A DNA stretch of 64,000 nucleotides from 66-474 sp051954935 (GTDB lineage Bacteria; Pseudomonadota; Gammaproteobacteria; Xanthomonadales; Rhodanobacteraceae): NCBI GenBank assembly GCA_051954935.1, contig JBQCHG010000055.1:59103-123102 (forward strand), read 5' to 3'. Of the stretch, positions 42,526 to 51,434 are shown piece after piece. The translations under genes and the position numbers were made by a program. Positions within the stretch are counted from its first letter, which is position 1. Each line of letters starts with the position of its first letter. Below the pieces are notes generated by a model. It worked only from the letters and a program-made list of their open reading frames with translations. It was not told the origin of the DNA and ran no database searches.

Positions 42526-42678
42526 GGAAGCTCCGTTGTGCGAAAGGGTATTCGGAAACGGTGAAAGCATAACAACGAAGCCGTCGCCCCGGCGAAAACC
42601 TGCAGGAGCGCGCCTGCGCGCGACAACGGATCCCCCGAGAAGAGCCATGTCGCTCGCAAGCGGACTCTACGCAGCTGT

Positions 42679-45387
42679 TTACACCACGATATTGACGATC
42701 TTCCCCGGCACCACGATCACCTTGCGTGGCGCATGCCCCGCGAGGAATTTCGCCACGCCGGGCTCTGCCAGCGCTTCGCGCTCGGCCTCCTCGCGCGACG
42801 CCGACGTCGCCAGTTCAATGGTGCCGCGCAGCTTGCCGTTGACCTGCACCGCCAGGGTCACGCTGTCGCGGACCAGCGCGGCAGTATCGGGCAGCGGCCA
42901 GCGTACGTCCTCGACCAGTGTTTCGCCATGGCCCAACGCCTGCCACAGCGCATGGCTGGCGTGGGGCGTGAACGGGTTCAGCAGCAGCACCATGCTCTCC
43001 AGCGCCTCGTGGCGCACCGCGCGGCCCTGCTCGCTCATGTCTTCGAATCTCGAGACGTGGTTGAGCAGTTCCATCAGCGCGGCGATGGCCGTGTTGAAGG
43101 CATGCCGGCGGCCGATGTCGTCGCCGACCTTGGCGATGGTTTCGTGCACCTGCCGGCGCAGGGTCTTTTGCGCCGCGTTCAAGGCAGCGGGATTCACTTC
43201 CGGATGGTCCGGCTGAGAGGCATGCGTCACCACCTCACGCCAGAACCGGCGCAGGAAGCGCGCCATGCCTTCCACGCCGGCCTCGTTCCATTCCAGCGAC
43301 TGTTCGGGCGGCGCCGCGAACATCGAGAACAGCCGTACGGTGTCCGCGCCGAACTTGTCGATCATGGTCTGTGGATCGACGCCGTTGTTCTTCGACTTCG
43401 ACATCTTCTCGGTCGGGCCTATATGCACCGGCTGGCCGTCCGCCTTCAGCGTCGCACCGGTCACGTGCCCGCGCTCGTTGCGCTGGATCTCGACGTCCGC
43501 CGGGTTGATCCATTCGCGATGACCGTCCGTCTCGCGATAGAAAGTCTCCGCAACCACCATGCCCTGGCACAGCAGGTTCGTCGCCGGCTCGTCCGAGCGC
43601 ACCAGGCCGGCGTCGCGCATCAGCTTGTGGTAGAAGCGGAAGTACAGCAGGTGCAGGATCGCGTGCTCGATGCCGCCGATGTACTGGTTCACCGGTAGCC
43701 AGTAATTCGCACGCTCGTCCACCTGCGTCGGCGCTCCGGGCGAGGTGTAACGCGCGTAGTACCAGCTCGACTCCATGAAGGTGTCGAAGGTGTCGGTCTC
43801 GCGCTCGGCTGGCCCATTGCAATTCGGGCAGGTGGTCTTGCGCCATTCCGGATCGGCCTTGATCGGCGACTGCACGCCGCTGAACGCGACGTCTTCAGGC
43901 AGCACCACCGGCAACTGCTCTTCCGGCACGGGCACCGCGCCGCACTTTGCGCAATGGATGATCGGGATCGGGCAGCCCCAGTAACGCTGTCGCGAAACGC
44001 CCCAATCGCGCAGGCGCCAGTTTACGGTGCGCTTGCCCCGGTTTCCGGATTCCAGCTTCCGCGCGAACGCATCCAGCGCATCGTCGAAGCCGAGACCCGA
44101 GAACTCGCCGGAATTCACCAGCATGCCGCGTTCGGTGAAGGCGCTTTCTACCTCGATGCGGCGCGCGAACTCGCGCAGCTTTTCTTCCAGCGACTCGCGA
44201 TCGCTGACGTTTTCGAACGGCGCCTGGCCCAACGCCACGGACATGGGGTCGAAGGCCAGCGCCTCTCGCTCGCCCAGCGTGAGCAGGGCGGAGGCGGTGT
44301 CCGCATCCACGATCACGATCTTCTTCGGCAGCTTGTATTTGGTCGCGAATTCCCAGTCGCGCTGGTCGTGCGCGGGCACCGCCATCACCGCGCCGGTGCC
44401 GTAACCCATCAGCACGAAATTGGCGATCCAGATCGGCAATTTCTCTCCGCTGACCGGGTGGATCGCGACCAGGCCGGTGTCGATCCCGCGCTTTTCCTGC
44501 GTCTCCAGCTCCGCCTCGGAAACACCGCCGTGGCGGCACTCCTCGATGAAGCGCGCGATCTGCGGATCGTTTTGCGCTGCGCGCGCGGCCAGCGGATGCT
44601 CGGCGGCGATCGAGACGAAAGTGACGCCCATCAGCGTGTCGGGACGCGTGGTAAACACCGATAGCGGCTCCGCGCCTTCCACGTCGAAATGGATTTCCAG
44701 CCCTTCCGAACGGCCGAGCCAGTTGCGCTGCATGGTCTTGACCGCTTCCGGCCAGCCCGGCAGCTTGTCCAGTTCGTCCAGCAGTTCCTGCGCGTAGGCG
44801 GTGATCTTCAGGAACCACTGCGGGATCTCGCGCTTCTCCACGACCGCGCCCGAGCGCCAGCCGCGCCCGTCCACCACCTGCTCGTTGGCAAGCACGGTCT
44901 GGTCCACCGGATCCCAGTTCACCACGCTGTTCTTCTGGTACACCATGCCCTGCCTGAACAGCCGCACGAACATGCGCTGCTCGTGCACGTAGTACTCGGG
45001 CCGGCAGGTGGCGAATTCGCGCGACCAGTCGATGGCGAAGCCCATCGCCTTCAACTGCGCGCGCATGTGCTCGATGTTCTGGTAGGTCCACTTTGCAGGC
45101 GGCACCGACCGCGCGATCGCCGCGTTTTCCGCAGGCAATCCGAACGCATCCCAGCCCATCGGCTGCAGCACGTTCTTCCCCTGCATGCGCTGGAAGCGCG
45201 AGATGACATCGCCGATGGTGTAGTTGCGCACGTGGCCCATGTGCAGCGCGCCGCTTGGATACGGCAGCATGGACAGGCAATAGAATTTCTCGCGCGCGGG
45301 ATCTTCCTCCACCTCGAAGGCGCGCGTGTCGGCCCAGAACTTCTGCGCGGCGGCTTCGATCGCGCGCGGGTCGTAGTGTTCCTGCAT
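42679..45387 (-). CDS. leuS: Leucyl-tRNA synthetase (LeuS)
   Basis: Class I synthetase charging tRNA-Leu. The 902 residues include the HIGH-type motif 'PYPSGALHMGHVRNYTIGD' (H49-M-G-H52), the CP1 editing domain with 'VFTTRPDTLMGVTFVSIAAE' and 'GTGAVMAVPAHDQRDWEFA', a zinc-type segment 'CAKCGAVPVPEEQLPVVLP', and the KMSKS motif ('EKMSKSKNNGVDPQTMID', around residue 660). The ATG at 45387 begins 'MQEHYDPRAIEAAAQKFW', as in homologues. The next gene upstream is divergent; lptE follows 153 bp downstream. Confidence 0.98.
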   Translation of the reverse strand: MQEHYDPRAIEAAAQKFWADTRAFEVEEDPAREKFYCLSMLPYPSGALHMGHVRNYTIGDVISRFQRMQGKNVLQPMGWDAFGLPAENAAIARSVPPAKWTYQNIEHMRAQLKAMGFAIDWSREFATCRPEYYVHEQRMFVRLFRQGMVYQKNSVVNWDPVDQTVLANEQVVDGRGWRSGAVVEKREIPQWFLKITAYAQELLDELDKLPGWPEAVKTMQRNWLGRSEGLEIHFDVEGAEPLSVFTTRPDTLMGVTFVSIAAEHPLAARAAQNDPQIARFIEECRHGGVSEAELETQEKRGIDTGLVAIHPVSGEKLPIWIANFVLMGYGTGAVMAVPAHDQRDWEFATKYKLPKKIVIVDADTASALLTLGEREALAFDPMSVALGQAPFENVSDRESLEEKLREFARRIEVESAFTERGMLVNSGEFSGLGFDDALDAFARKLESGNRGKRTVNWRLRDWGVSRQRYWGCPIPIIHCAKCGAVPVPEEQLPVVLPEDVAFSGVQSPIKADPEWRKTTCPNCNGPAERETDTFDTFMESSWYYARYTSPGAPTQVDERANYWLPVNQYIGGIEHAILHLLYFRFYHKLMRDAGLVRSDEPATNLLCQGMVVAETFYRETDGHREWINPADVEIQRNERGHVTGATLKADGQPVHIGPTEKMSKSKNNGVDPQTMIDKFGADTVRLFSMFAAPPEQSLEWNEAGVEGMARFLRRFWREVVTHASQPDHPEVNPAALNAAQKTLRRQVHETIAKVGDDIGRRHAFNTAIAALMELLNHVSRFEDMSEQGRAVRHEALESMVLLLNPFTPHASHALWQALGHGETLVEDVRWPLPDTAALVRDSVTLAVQVNGKLRGTIELATSASREEAEREALAEPGVAKFLAGHAPRKVIVVPGKIVNIVV

Positions 45388-45539
45388 GGTCGGTCCGTGG
45401 CATGGCGCGCAACGCCCGTGCGGCGCGCGAACGAGCAGCCTACCGCAGTGCAACATGGCCGCCAAGCCCATGTCGTCCGGCACGCTCACCGCCATTGCCT
45501 ATCGCTATGATGCGGGCTTCGTTTGCATGGGGAACCGAC

Positions 45540-46883
45540 ATGACCAGGACTCTCGTGATCGCGATCGCCGCCGCGCTGTGCGCGGGCGCCGCACAGGCAG
45601 CCGATGCACCGCAGTTCGATAGCACAGCCGCACCGGCCGTCACGGTGGTGCACTGCCCGCACCTGATAGACACGATCAATGGCAAGCTGCTGGGCGCGAC
45701 CACAGTGGTGATCAACGGCGATCGCATCGGCGAAGTGGTGGCCGGCAATGCCGATCGTGCCGGCGCAACGGTGATCGACCTGCCCGGCAACGACACCTGC
45801 ATGCCGGGCCTGATCGACGACCACGTGCATCTCACCGACCAGTTCAGCAAGAACAGCTACAGCGAGAAGTTCCGCCTCAATCCCGCAGACTACGCGATCC
45901 GCAGCACGGTGTACGCCAAGCGCACGCTGCTGGCGGGCTTCACGACCGTGCGCAACCTCGGCGAGAGCGACAACTCGTCCATTGCGCTGCGCAATGCGGT
46001 GAACGCCGGGATAGTGCCCGGACCGCGCATCTTCACCGCGGGCAAGTTCATCGGTACCACCGGGGGACACGCCGATCCCACCGACGGCTACCGCTGGGAC
46101 ATCCAGGGCGATCCGGGCCCGAAGGACGGCATCATCAATTCGCCCGAGGACGCGTGGAAGGCGGTGCGCCAGCATTACAAGGACGGCGCGGACCTGATCA
46201 AGATCATGCCCTCCGGCGGCGTACTGGATGAAAGCGCCAGCTCCGAAAATCCGCAGATGACGCTGGACGAGATCAAGGCCGTGGTCGCCGCGGCTCACGA
46301 CTACGGCTTCACCGTGGCCGCGCACGCGCACGGCGCCGAAGCGATCCGCCGCGCGGTGCTGGGCGGCGTGGACTCCATCGAGCACGGCACCTTCATGGAC
46401 GACGAAGACATGAAGCTGATGAAGGAACACGGCACCTGGTACGTGCCCACCATCATCGCCGGCCAGTTCGTGATGGGCAAAGCGAAGGAAGGCTGGTATC
46501 CGCCGCAGGTCGCCCGCAAGGCCGAAGAGGTCGGCCCGGTGATCATGGCCACCGCAGGCAAGGCCTACAAGGCGGGCGTCAGGATCGCCTTCGGCACCGA
46601 TGCCGGCGTGTATCCGCACGGCGACAACGCGCAGGAATTCGTCTACATGGTGCAGGCCGGCATGCCGCCGATATTCACCATCCAGGCGGCAACCATGCAC
46701 GCCGCCGAGCTGCTGAAGCACGACAAGGACCTGGGCAGCGTCACGCCGGGCAAGTATGCCGACCTCGTCGCCGTACCCGGCAATCCGCTGGACGACATCG
46801 CGGTGATGAAGAAGATGGACTTCGTGATGAAGGCCGGCACGGTCTACAAGCGCGATGGCAAGCCGGTGGTGATGGCACCTTGA
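45540..46883 (+). CDS. Secreted amidohydrolase-family metal-dependent hydrolase
   Basis: A signal peptide ('MTRTLVIAIAAALCAGAAQA', cleavage before ADAP) directs it to the periplasm. The mature enzyme is a TIM-barrel amidohydrolase: HxH in 'MPGLIDDHVHLTD' (H95, H97), lysine K221 in 'DLIKIMPSGG' (possible carbamylated ligand), 'TVAAHAHGAEAIRRAV' (H262, H264), 'VDSIEHGTFMDD' (H282) and metal Asp354 in 'IAFGTDAGVYPHG'. This set is typical of the imidazolonepropionase/Xaa-Pro dipeptidase-like branch; several members cleave acyl-proline or other dipeptides. Substrate is not predictable. 447 residues, ATG at 45540, divergent from leuS with 152 bp between. Confidence 0.9.
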   Translation: MTRTLVIAIAAALCAGAAQAADAPQFDSTAAPAVTVVHCPHLIDTINGKLLGATTVVINGDRIGEVVAGNADRAGATVIDLPGNDTCMPGLIDDHVHLTDQFSKNSYSEKFRLNPADYAIRSTVYAKRTLLAGFTTVRNLGESDNSSIALRNAVNAGIVPGPRIFTAGKFIGTTGGHADPTDGYRWDIQGDPGPKDGIINSPEDAWKAVRQHYKDGADLIKIMPSGGVLDESASSENPQMTLDEIKAVVAAAHDYGFTVAAHAHGAEAIRRAVLGGVDSIEHGTFMDDEDMKLMKEHGTWYVPTIIAGQFVMGKAKEGWYPPQVARKAEEVGPVIMATAGKAYKAGVRIAFGTDAGVYPHGDNAQEFVYMVQAGMPPIFTIQAATMHAAELLKHDKDLGSVTPGKYADLVAVPGNPLDDIAVMKKMDFVMKAGTVYKRDGKPVVMAP

Positions 46884-46944
46884 GCTTGCTTCGCAAGCCA
46901 CACGCCCCAATCATGTGCGGATCGACAGGAAGCTTGATCCGCGC

Positions 46945-47859
46945 ATGAACGCATCGACCAAAGCCGCCCAACCCGATTCCGCGAAATCCGCGCACGTCTT
47001 CGACGCCGGCCAGGCCAACTTCGAAAGCGAGGTGCTGCAGGCTTCGTTGACCACGCCGGTGCTGGTCGACTTCTGGGCAACCTGGTGCGGGCCGTGCAAG
47101 ACGCTCGGCCCGATCCTGGAAAAGCTCGCTGGCGAATACGGCGGCGCGTTCCGGCTGGCCAAGATCGATTGCGACAAGGAACAGCAACTGGCCGGCATGT
47201 TCGGCGTGCGCAGTATCCCGACCGTGGTGTTGATCCGCGACGGGCAGATCCTGGACGGCTTCGCCGGCGCGCTGCCCGAATCGCAGGTGCGCGAATTCCT
47301 GTCACGTCACAACGTCCAGCCGGCGAAGAAGATCGAGACCCCGGCCGCGCAGAACGTCACCGAAGAAGGCCTTCACGCGCCGCGCGAAGCCCCGCACGCC
47401 GCGGTCGCGCGTTTGCGCGAAGCGGCCGAAGCCGAGCCGGACAACGCGGAATTGAAGCTCGAACTCGCGCTGGCGCAGGCGCGCGCAGGCGACATCGGCG
47501 CGGCGAAGAGCGCACTCGAATCGCTGCCCGCGCAACTGGAACACGACGATCGCGCCAAGGCGCTGCGCGCGTACGTTGATCTCGCGCAGGCGCTCACCGG
47601 CACGAGTGCTTCCGGCGAATTGATGGCCCGCATCGAAAGCAACCCGAAGGATTTCGCCGCGCGCGACGCCCTGGGCGTGCGCCTGCTGCTGGGCGGCGAC
47701 CCGGCCGACGCGATGGAGCAGTTCCTCGCGATTCTTCAAGCCGATCGCAACTGGAACGAGGGCGTCGCGCGCAAGCGCCTGCTGGACGCCTTCCGCATCG
47801 TCGAGGACGAGGCGTTGGTGGCCGCCACCCGGCGGAAGATGTCGTCGCTGTTGTTCTGA
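46945..47859 (+). CDS. Thioredoxin/TPR chaperone, CnoX (YbbN)-like
   Basis: Residues ~17-125 are a thioredoxin domain with an intact active site WCGPC (W47-C51, 'LVDFWATWCGPCKTLGPIL') and cis-proline segment 'VRSIPTVVLIRDG'. Residues ~150-304 are helical TPR-like repeats ('AVARLREAAEAEPDNAELKL', 'DPADAMEQFLAILQADRNW', 'ARKRLLDAFRIV'). This is the CnoX/YbbN layout; E. coli CnoX has lost the CxxC and works as a holdase, whereas this protein keeps it, so both redox and chaperone roles are possible. The start at 46945 is chosen over an upstream ATG at 46915 because it begins at the conserved region. Confidence 0.92.
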   Translation: MNASTKAAQPDSAKSAHVFDAGQANFESEVLQASLTTPVLVDFWATWCGPCKTLGPILEKLAGEYGGAFRLAKIDCDKEQQLAGMFGVRSIPTVVLIRDGQILDGFAGALPESQVREFLSRHNVQPAKKIETPAAQNVTEEGLHAPREAPHAAVARLREAAEAEPDNAELKLELALAQARAGDIGAAKSALESLPAQLEHDDRAKALRAYVDLAQALTGTSASGELMARIESNPKDFAARDALGVRLLLGGDPADAMEQFLAILQADRNWNEGVARKRLLDAFRIVEDEALVAATRRKMSSLLF

Positions 47860-47866
47860 CCCGCCC

Positions 47867-48322
47867 ATGCGCGCGGGGACGCTGCGGCGCCTGATGAATC
47901 TATGGCCTCCGTTCCTGTGCAACGGCATCCGCGTGCTGCACATTGCGGACGACTGGTCGGAAGCAAGCGTGACGCTTCGACTGCGCCCCTGGAACCGCAA
48001 CTACGTCGGCAGCCAGTTCGGCGGCAACCTGTTCGCGATGACCGACCCGTTCTGGATGCTGCTGGCGCTGCACCGGCTGGGCCGCGATTACTACGTCTGG
48101 GACAAGGCGGCCGAGATCGAATTCATCGCGCCGGCTCGCGAGAACGTGTACGCGAATTTCCATCTCGATGAGGGAGCCATCGCCGCGCTGCGGAACGAGG
48201 CCGCCTCAGGCGGAAAAGTGCTGCGCTGGTTCGACACCGATATCCGCACCTCCGGGGGCCAACTCGTGGCCCGCGTGCGCAAGCAGCTTTACGTGCGTCT
48301 GAAACCGCGGGCGCGGGCATAA
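47867..48322 (+). CDS. DUF4442 hot-dog-fold protein, possible acyl-CoA thioesterase
   Basis: The 151-residue protein contains 'MNLWPPFLCNGIRVLHIADD', 'RLRPWNRNYVGSQFGGNLFA', 'MTDPFWMLLALHRLGRDYYV', 'WDKAAEIEFIAPA' and 'RVRKQLYVRLKP', the usual layout of DUF4442 proteins, which adopt the hot-dog fold of acyl-CoA thioesterases. 'SQFGGNLFAMTDPFWM' matches the place of the catalytic helix in that fold. No substrate can be named. It starts 7 bp after the thioredoxin/TPR gene, so it is probably co-transcribed. An internal ATG at 47894 is an alternative start. Confidence 0.85.
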   Translation: MRAGTLRRLMNLWPPFLCNGIRVLHIADDWSEASVTLRLRPWNRNYVGSQFGGNLFAMTDPFWMLLALHRLGRDYYVWDKAAEIEFIAPARENVYANFHLDEGAIAALRNEAASGGKVLRWFDTDIRTSGGQLVARVRKQLYVRLKPRARA

Positions 48323-48354
48323 TCCGCCCACTTGTCCGGGAAGGGTTCCGCCTG

Positions 48355-48723
48355 ATGTTCCGCTACGAGCACAAGCACGAGCCTCTGCTGCCATGGCGGG
48401 ACTTCCTGCTCCGCCGGGTGGCCAAGTCGCTCGCGCTTGGACTTGCCGTGATCGCAGCCTCGCTGCTGGCCGGGATGCTGGGCTATCGGATCGCAGAGCA
48501 CATGGGCTGGCTGGACGCCTTCCTCAACGCGGCCATGATCCTCGGCGGCATGGGACCCGTGGACGCCCTGCACACGAGCGGAGGCAAGGTCTTCGCGGGG
48601 GTTTATGCCCTGTACAGCGGGCTTGTCGTGATCTTTGTAGCCGGTCTGCTGTTCGCGCCGTTTGCACATCGCATGTTGCATCGTTTTCACCTGGAAACCG
48701 GCCGCGAGGCGGACGGATCGTAA
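48355..48723 (+). CDS. Small membrane protein, two to three helices, possible channel-like fold
   Basis: 122 residues with a basic/acidic start ('MFRYEHKHEPLLPWRDFLLR'), helix one 'SLALGLAVIAASLLAGMLGY', an amphipathic segment 'WLDAFLNAAMILGGMGPVDA' and helix two 'FAGVYALYSGLVVIFVAGLL', ending with 'APFAHRMLHRFHLETG'. The helix-pore loop-helix look ('LNAAMILGGMGPV...SGGKVFAGVYALYSG') resembles small proteins often annotated as ion-channel-like, but no selectivity-filter TxGYG is present. GGAAGGG before the ATG supports the start. Lies between the DUF4442 gene and the kinase gene, same strand. Function unknown. Confidence 0.75.
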   Translation: MFRYEHKHEPLLPWRDFLLRRVAKSLALGLAVIAASLLAGMLGYRIAEHMGWLDAFLNAAMILGGMGPVDALHTSGGKVFAGVYALYSGLVVIFVAGLLFAPFAHRMLHRFHLETGREADGS

Positions 48724-48826
48724 CGCGACGCCCTGCACGGCCGGAGGACGGCAACACGGGATATGCTCGCCCCCGGGCTGTGCAGTGTCCTAGAATCGGC
48801 TTCCGCCCAAGGGGATTCACCGCGCC

Positions 48827-51202
48827 ATGGGTTTGTCCGCACCCGTCGCCGAATTCGAGGTTCCCGGCCACCGTCTGGTACGCCCGCTGGGGCGTGGCGG
48901 CATGGCGACCGTGTATCTGGCGATCCAGTCCTCACTGGGCCGGCCGGTGGCAGTCAAGATCCTGCAAGCGGCCACCGACGAAACCATCACCCGCTTCGAG
49001 CAGGAGGCGCGCACCATCGCGCGCCTGCAGCATCCGCATATCGTCGCGATCTACGAAGTCGGGCGCACATCCGACGGGCAGCTGTATTACACGATGCCGT
49101 ACCTGCCCAACGGCGACCTCTCCAAGGTTGATTTGCGCGATTCGCCCTCGCGCATCGCGGCGGTGATCCGCGCGTTGGCCGGTGCGCTGGGCCATGCGCA
49201 CAAGCAGGGCATCGTGCATCGCGACGTCAAGCCGGAAAACGTGCTGTTCGACCAGCACCGCCGGGCGCTGCTCACCGACTTCGGCATCGCGCGAGCCAGC
49301 GACAGCCTGCGCGTCACCCGCGAAGGCGCGACGATGGGCTCCTCCGGTTACATGAGCCCGGAACAGGCGCGCGGACAGGATATCGACGGGCGCTCGGATC
49401 TCTACAGCCTTGGCGTGGTCTGCTACGAACTGCTGACCGGCGACCTGCCCTTCCGCGGCGCGGACGCGCTGTCCACCGCGATCGCGCACATCGAGCAACC
49501 GGTGCCGCGTTTGCCGCCGCTGAAGCGGGCCTGGCAACCGTTCGTGGACAAGGCGCTGGCCAAGTCGCCCGAGGCGCGCTTCCAGAACGCGGAGGAGATG
49601 GTCGCCGCGCTGGATGCGGTGGATGGCCGCCATACTTCGCCGCGCCCGGTGGTACCTGCCGCACCCGCCCGCTCGAAATTCCAGTGGCCGAAATTCAAGT
49701 TGCCGCGCGTCCGGTTGCCGGCCTTGCCGAGCATGCGGCCGCCGCGGATCAAGCTTCCGTCACCGCGCATCGTCCGCCGCTATGGGCCGGCACTGTTGAT
49801 GTTGCTCGCCCTGATCGCGGTCAGCGCCGCGGCGCTGAGCTGGCGCTCGCACGCCAGGCGCACCGCGACTGTACCTTCCGCGCAAGCCTCGTTGGCACCG
49901 ATAGCCCATGCGCCGCCGCCCGTCAGCCAACAAGTAGCGGCCACGCATGCGGTCGTGATCCCCGCCACGGCCACCAGCACCGACGCATCGCAACCCGCGA
50001 TCGCGGTGCCCGTGGAACCCAGCAGCGTGGACAGCGCGCAGGCCACCCGTGTTTCCGCACTGCTGGCTCAGGCCGACGCGCTGTTCTCGCGGGATCACCT
50101 GACCGTGCCGAAGGAGGACAGCGCGGTCGCACGCTACCGGGAAGTACTCCAGATGGAACCGGACAACCGGAACGCACGCACGGGCATCGGCAGGATCATG
50201 GCGGTGCTGCAAAGGGATGTGCTCAGCGCGTGGCGACGCGGCGATGCGGATCACGTACAGCCGACGGTGACCAAACTCGACGGCCTCGTGCCCTTCTCCG
50301 ATCCGGTTTCGCAAAAATCCTGGCAAGACGCGCGGGCGCAACTCGCGCATTCGGTGGGTGATGCCGTGGCGGGCGCTGCCCGCTCGCGCGACGGCGCGAA
50401 GGTGGCGATCTTGCGTCCGCTCGCCGAGAGCCTGCCGGCGATCTACCCTGAAGGTTTCGATCCGCAATTGCTGGACCGGACGCCGGCACCGCCCTCGGCC
50501 CTGCATGCAGGTTCGACGATCCACGACGATGGTGGCCCGGTCCTGGTTTACGTGCCGGCCGACGGCAACGCGGATGCCTTCGCGATCGGTCGTACCGAAG
50601 TGACGCGCAGCGAATACGCGCAATTCGCGCGCGAAACCCACCGGCCCGCGGCGTCCTGCGTCGAGGCGTTCCACCCATTCTCGCGATGGCGGGGGCTGAA
50701 GTGGAACGACCCTGGCTTCCCGCAAACCGGCGATCATCCGGTGGTTTGCGTGAGCTGGAATGATGCGGCCGCGTACGCGGCATGGCTGTCGCGCCGCACC
50801 GGCGAACCGTATCGGTTGCCGACCGAGAGCGAGTGGCTGCGCACGGCGCGCGGCGCTCCCGCCGGCAGCCCCTGTGCGCGCGGCAACGTGGACGACTCGA
50901 CCCGCCAGACCAAGCTCGACAATGACCGCTTCGCCTGCAGCGATGGCGCTGCCGAAACAGCGCCGGTGGGCCGCTACGCGCCCAGCGGCGTCGGCGCCTA
51001 CGACATGTACGGCAACGTCAGCGAGTGGCTGGACGGCGGCTCCGCCGGCGAACGCGTTTTCCGCGGGCTTTCCTGGCGTGACGGCAGCCATCAGACCGCG
51101 CTCGGCCGCAAGGGAACCGCCGATTCCGACATCGGCTACACCAGCATCGGCTTCCGCGTGGTACGCGTGGTAGATGCCAGACATCCGGCGCCGAATGGCT
51201 AA
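48827..51202 (+). CDS. Ser/Thr protein kinase fused to a sulfatase-modifying-factor (FGE)-type domain
   Basis: 791 residues in three parts. (1) Cytoplasmic Hanks-type kinase, ~10-265: glycine loop 'RPLGRGGMATVYLA', lysine K44 ('PVAVKILQA'), catalytic 'GIVHRDVKPENVLFD' (D133), 'LLTDFGIARA' (D151) and activation segment 'GSSGYMSPEQARG'. All key residues are intact. (2) Basic juxtamembrane segment and one helix at ~318-338 ('RYGPALLMLLALIAVSAAAL'). (3) Periplasmic part with a helical/TPR-like region and a C-terminal FGE-sulfatase domain (~535-785): 'FAIGRTEVTRSEYAQFARET', 'VVCVSWNDAAAYAAWLSRR', 'YRLPTESEWLRTARG', 'YDMYGNVSEWLDGG', 'GYTSIGFRVVRV'. The FGE-like domain often serves as a ligand-binding module when fused to kinases. 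It would sense something outside the membrane and phosphorylate inside. Confidence 0.93.
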   Translation: MGLSAPVAEFEVPGHRLVRPLGRGGMATVYLAIQSSLGRPVAVKILQAATDETITRFEQEARTIARLQHPHIVAIYEVGRTSDGQLYYTMPYLPNGDLSKVDLRDSPSRIAAVIRALAGALGHAHKQGIVHRDVKPENVLFDQHRRALLTDFGIARASDSLRVTREGATMGSSGYMSPEQARGQDIDGRSDLYSLGVVCYELLTGDLPFRGADALSTAIAHIEQPVPRLPPLKRAWQPFVDKALAKSPEARFQNAEEMVAALDAVDGRHTSPRPVVPAAPARSKFQWPKFKLPRVRLPALPSMRPPRIKLPSPRIVRRYGPALLMLLALIAVSAAALSWRSHARRTATVPSAQASLAPIAHAPPPVSQQVAATHAVVIPATATSTDASQPAIAVPVEPSSVDSAQATRVSALLAQADALFSRDHLTVPKEDSAVARYREVLQMEPDNRNARTGIGRIMAVLQRDVLSAWRRGDADHVQPTVTKLDGLVPFSDPVSQKSWQDARAQLAHSVGDAVAGAARSRDGAKVAILRPLAESLPAIYPEGFDPQLLDRTPAPPSALHAGSTIHDDGGPVLVYVPADGNADAFAIGRTEVTRSEYAQFARETHRPAASCVEAFHPFSRWRGLKWNDPGFPQTGDHPVVCVSWNDAAAYAAWLSRRTGEPYRLPTESEWLRTARGAPAGSPCARGNVDDSTRQTKLDNDRFACSDGAAETAPVGRYAPSGVGAYDMYGNVSEWLDGGSAGERVFRGLSWRDGSHQTALGRKGTADSDIGYTSIGFRVVRVVDARHPAPNG

Positions 51203-51226
51203 CTCCCAAGCTGATTCGGCGGATTG

Positions 51227-51358
51227 GAAGCGTCGCGAGCGAAGGCAAGCCGCGTGACGGCGGCGCACGGGCACCGGAGTGTACAAGCCAGTACATGAGG
51301 ATGCCGAGCACCGCCGGCCGGTGGCATGCCAAGCGCAGCAGCTTTCCGGTCGCCGAAC
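51227..51358 (+). repeat. Dispersed leader repeat A, copy 2 (upstream of the S10 carboxypeptidase gene)
   Basis: About 130 bp matching the minus-strand copy at 15493-15630. The blocks AAGCGTCGCGAGCGAAGGCA, CGGAGTGTACA, CAGTACATGAGGATGCCGAG, CACCGCCGGC, TGCC, GCGCAG and AGCTTT are in the same order and spacing. It points toward the carboxypeptidase gene and ends 76 bp before its ATG, in the 232-bp gap after the kinase gene. Confidence 0.82.
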
Positions 51359-51434
51359 ATGACTTGTGACTTATGGACGCGCCCGTCCGTGCGCGCATAC
51401 TCGCCGGGTTCTCTGCTGCCAAGGTGATCACCAC

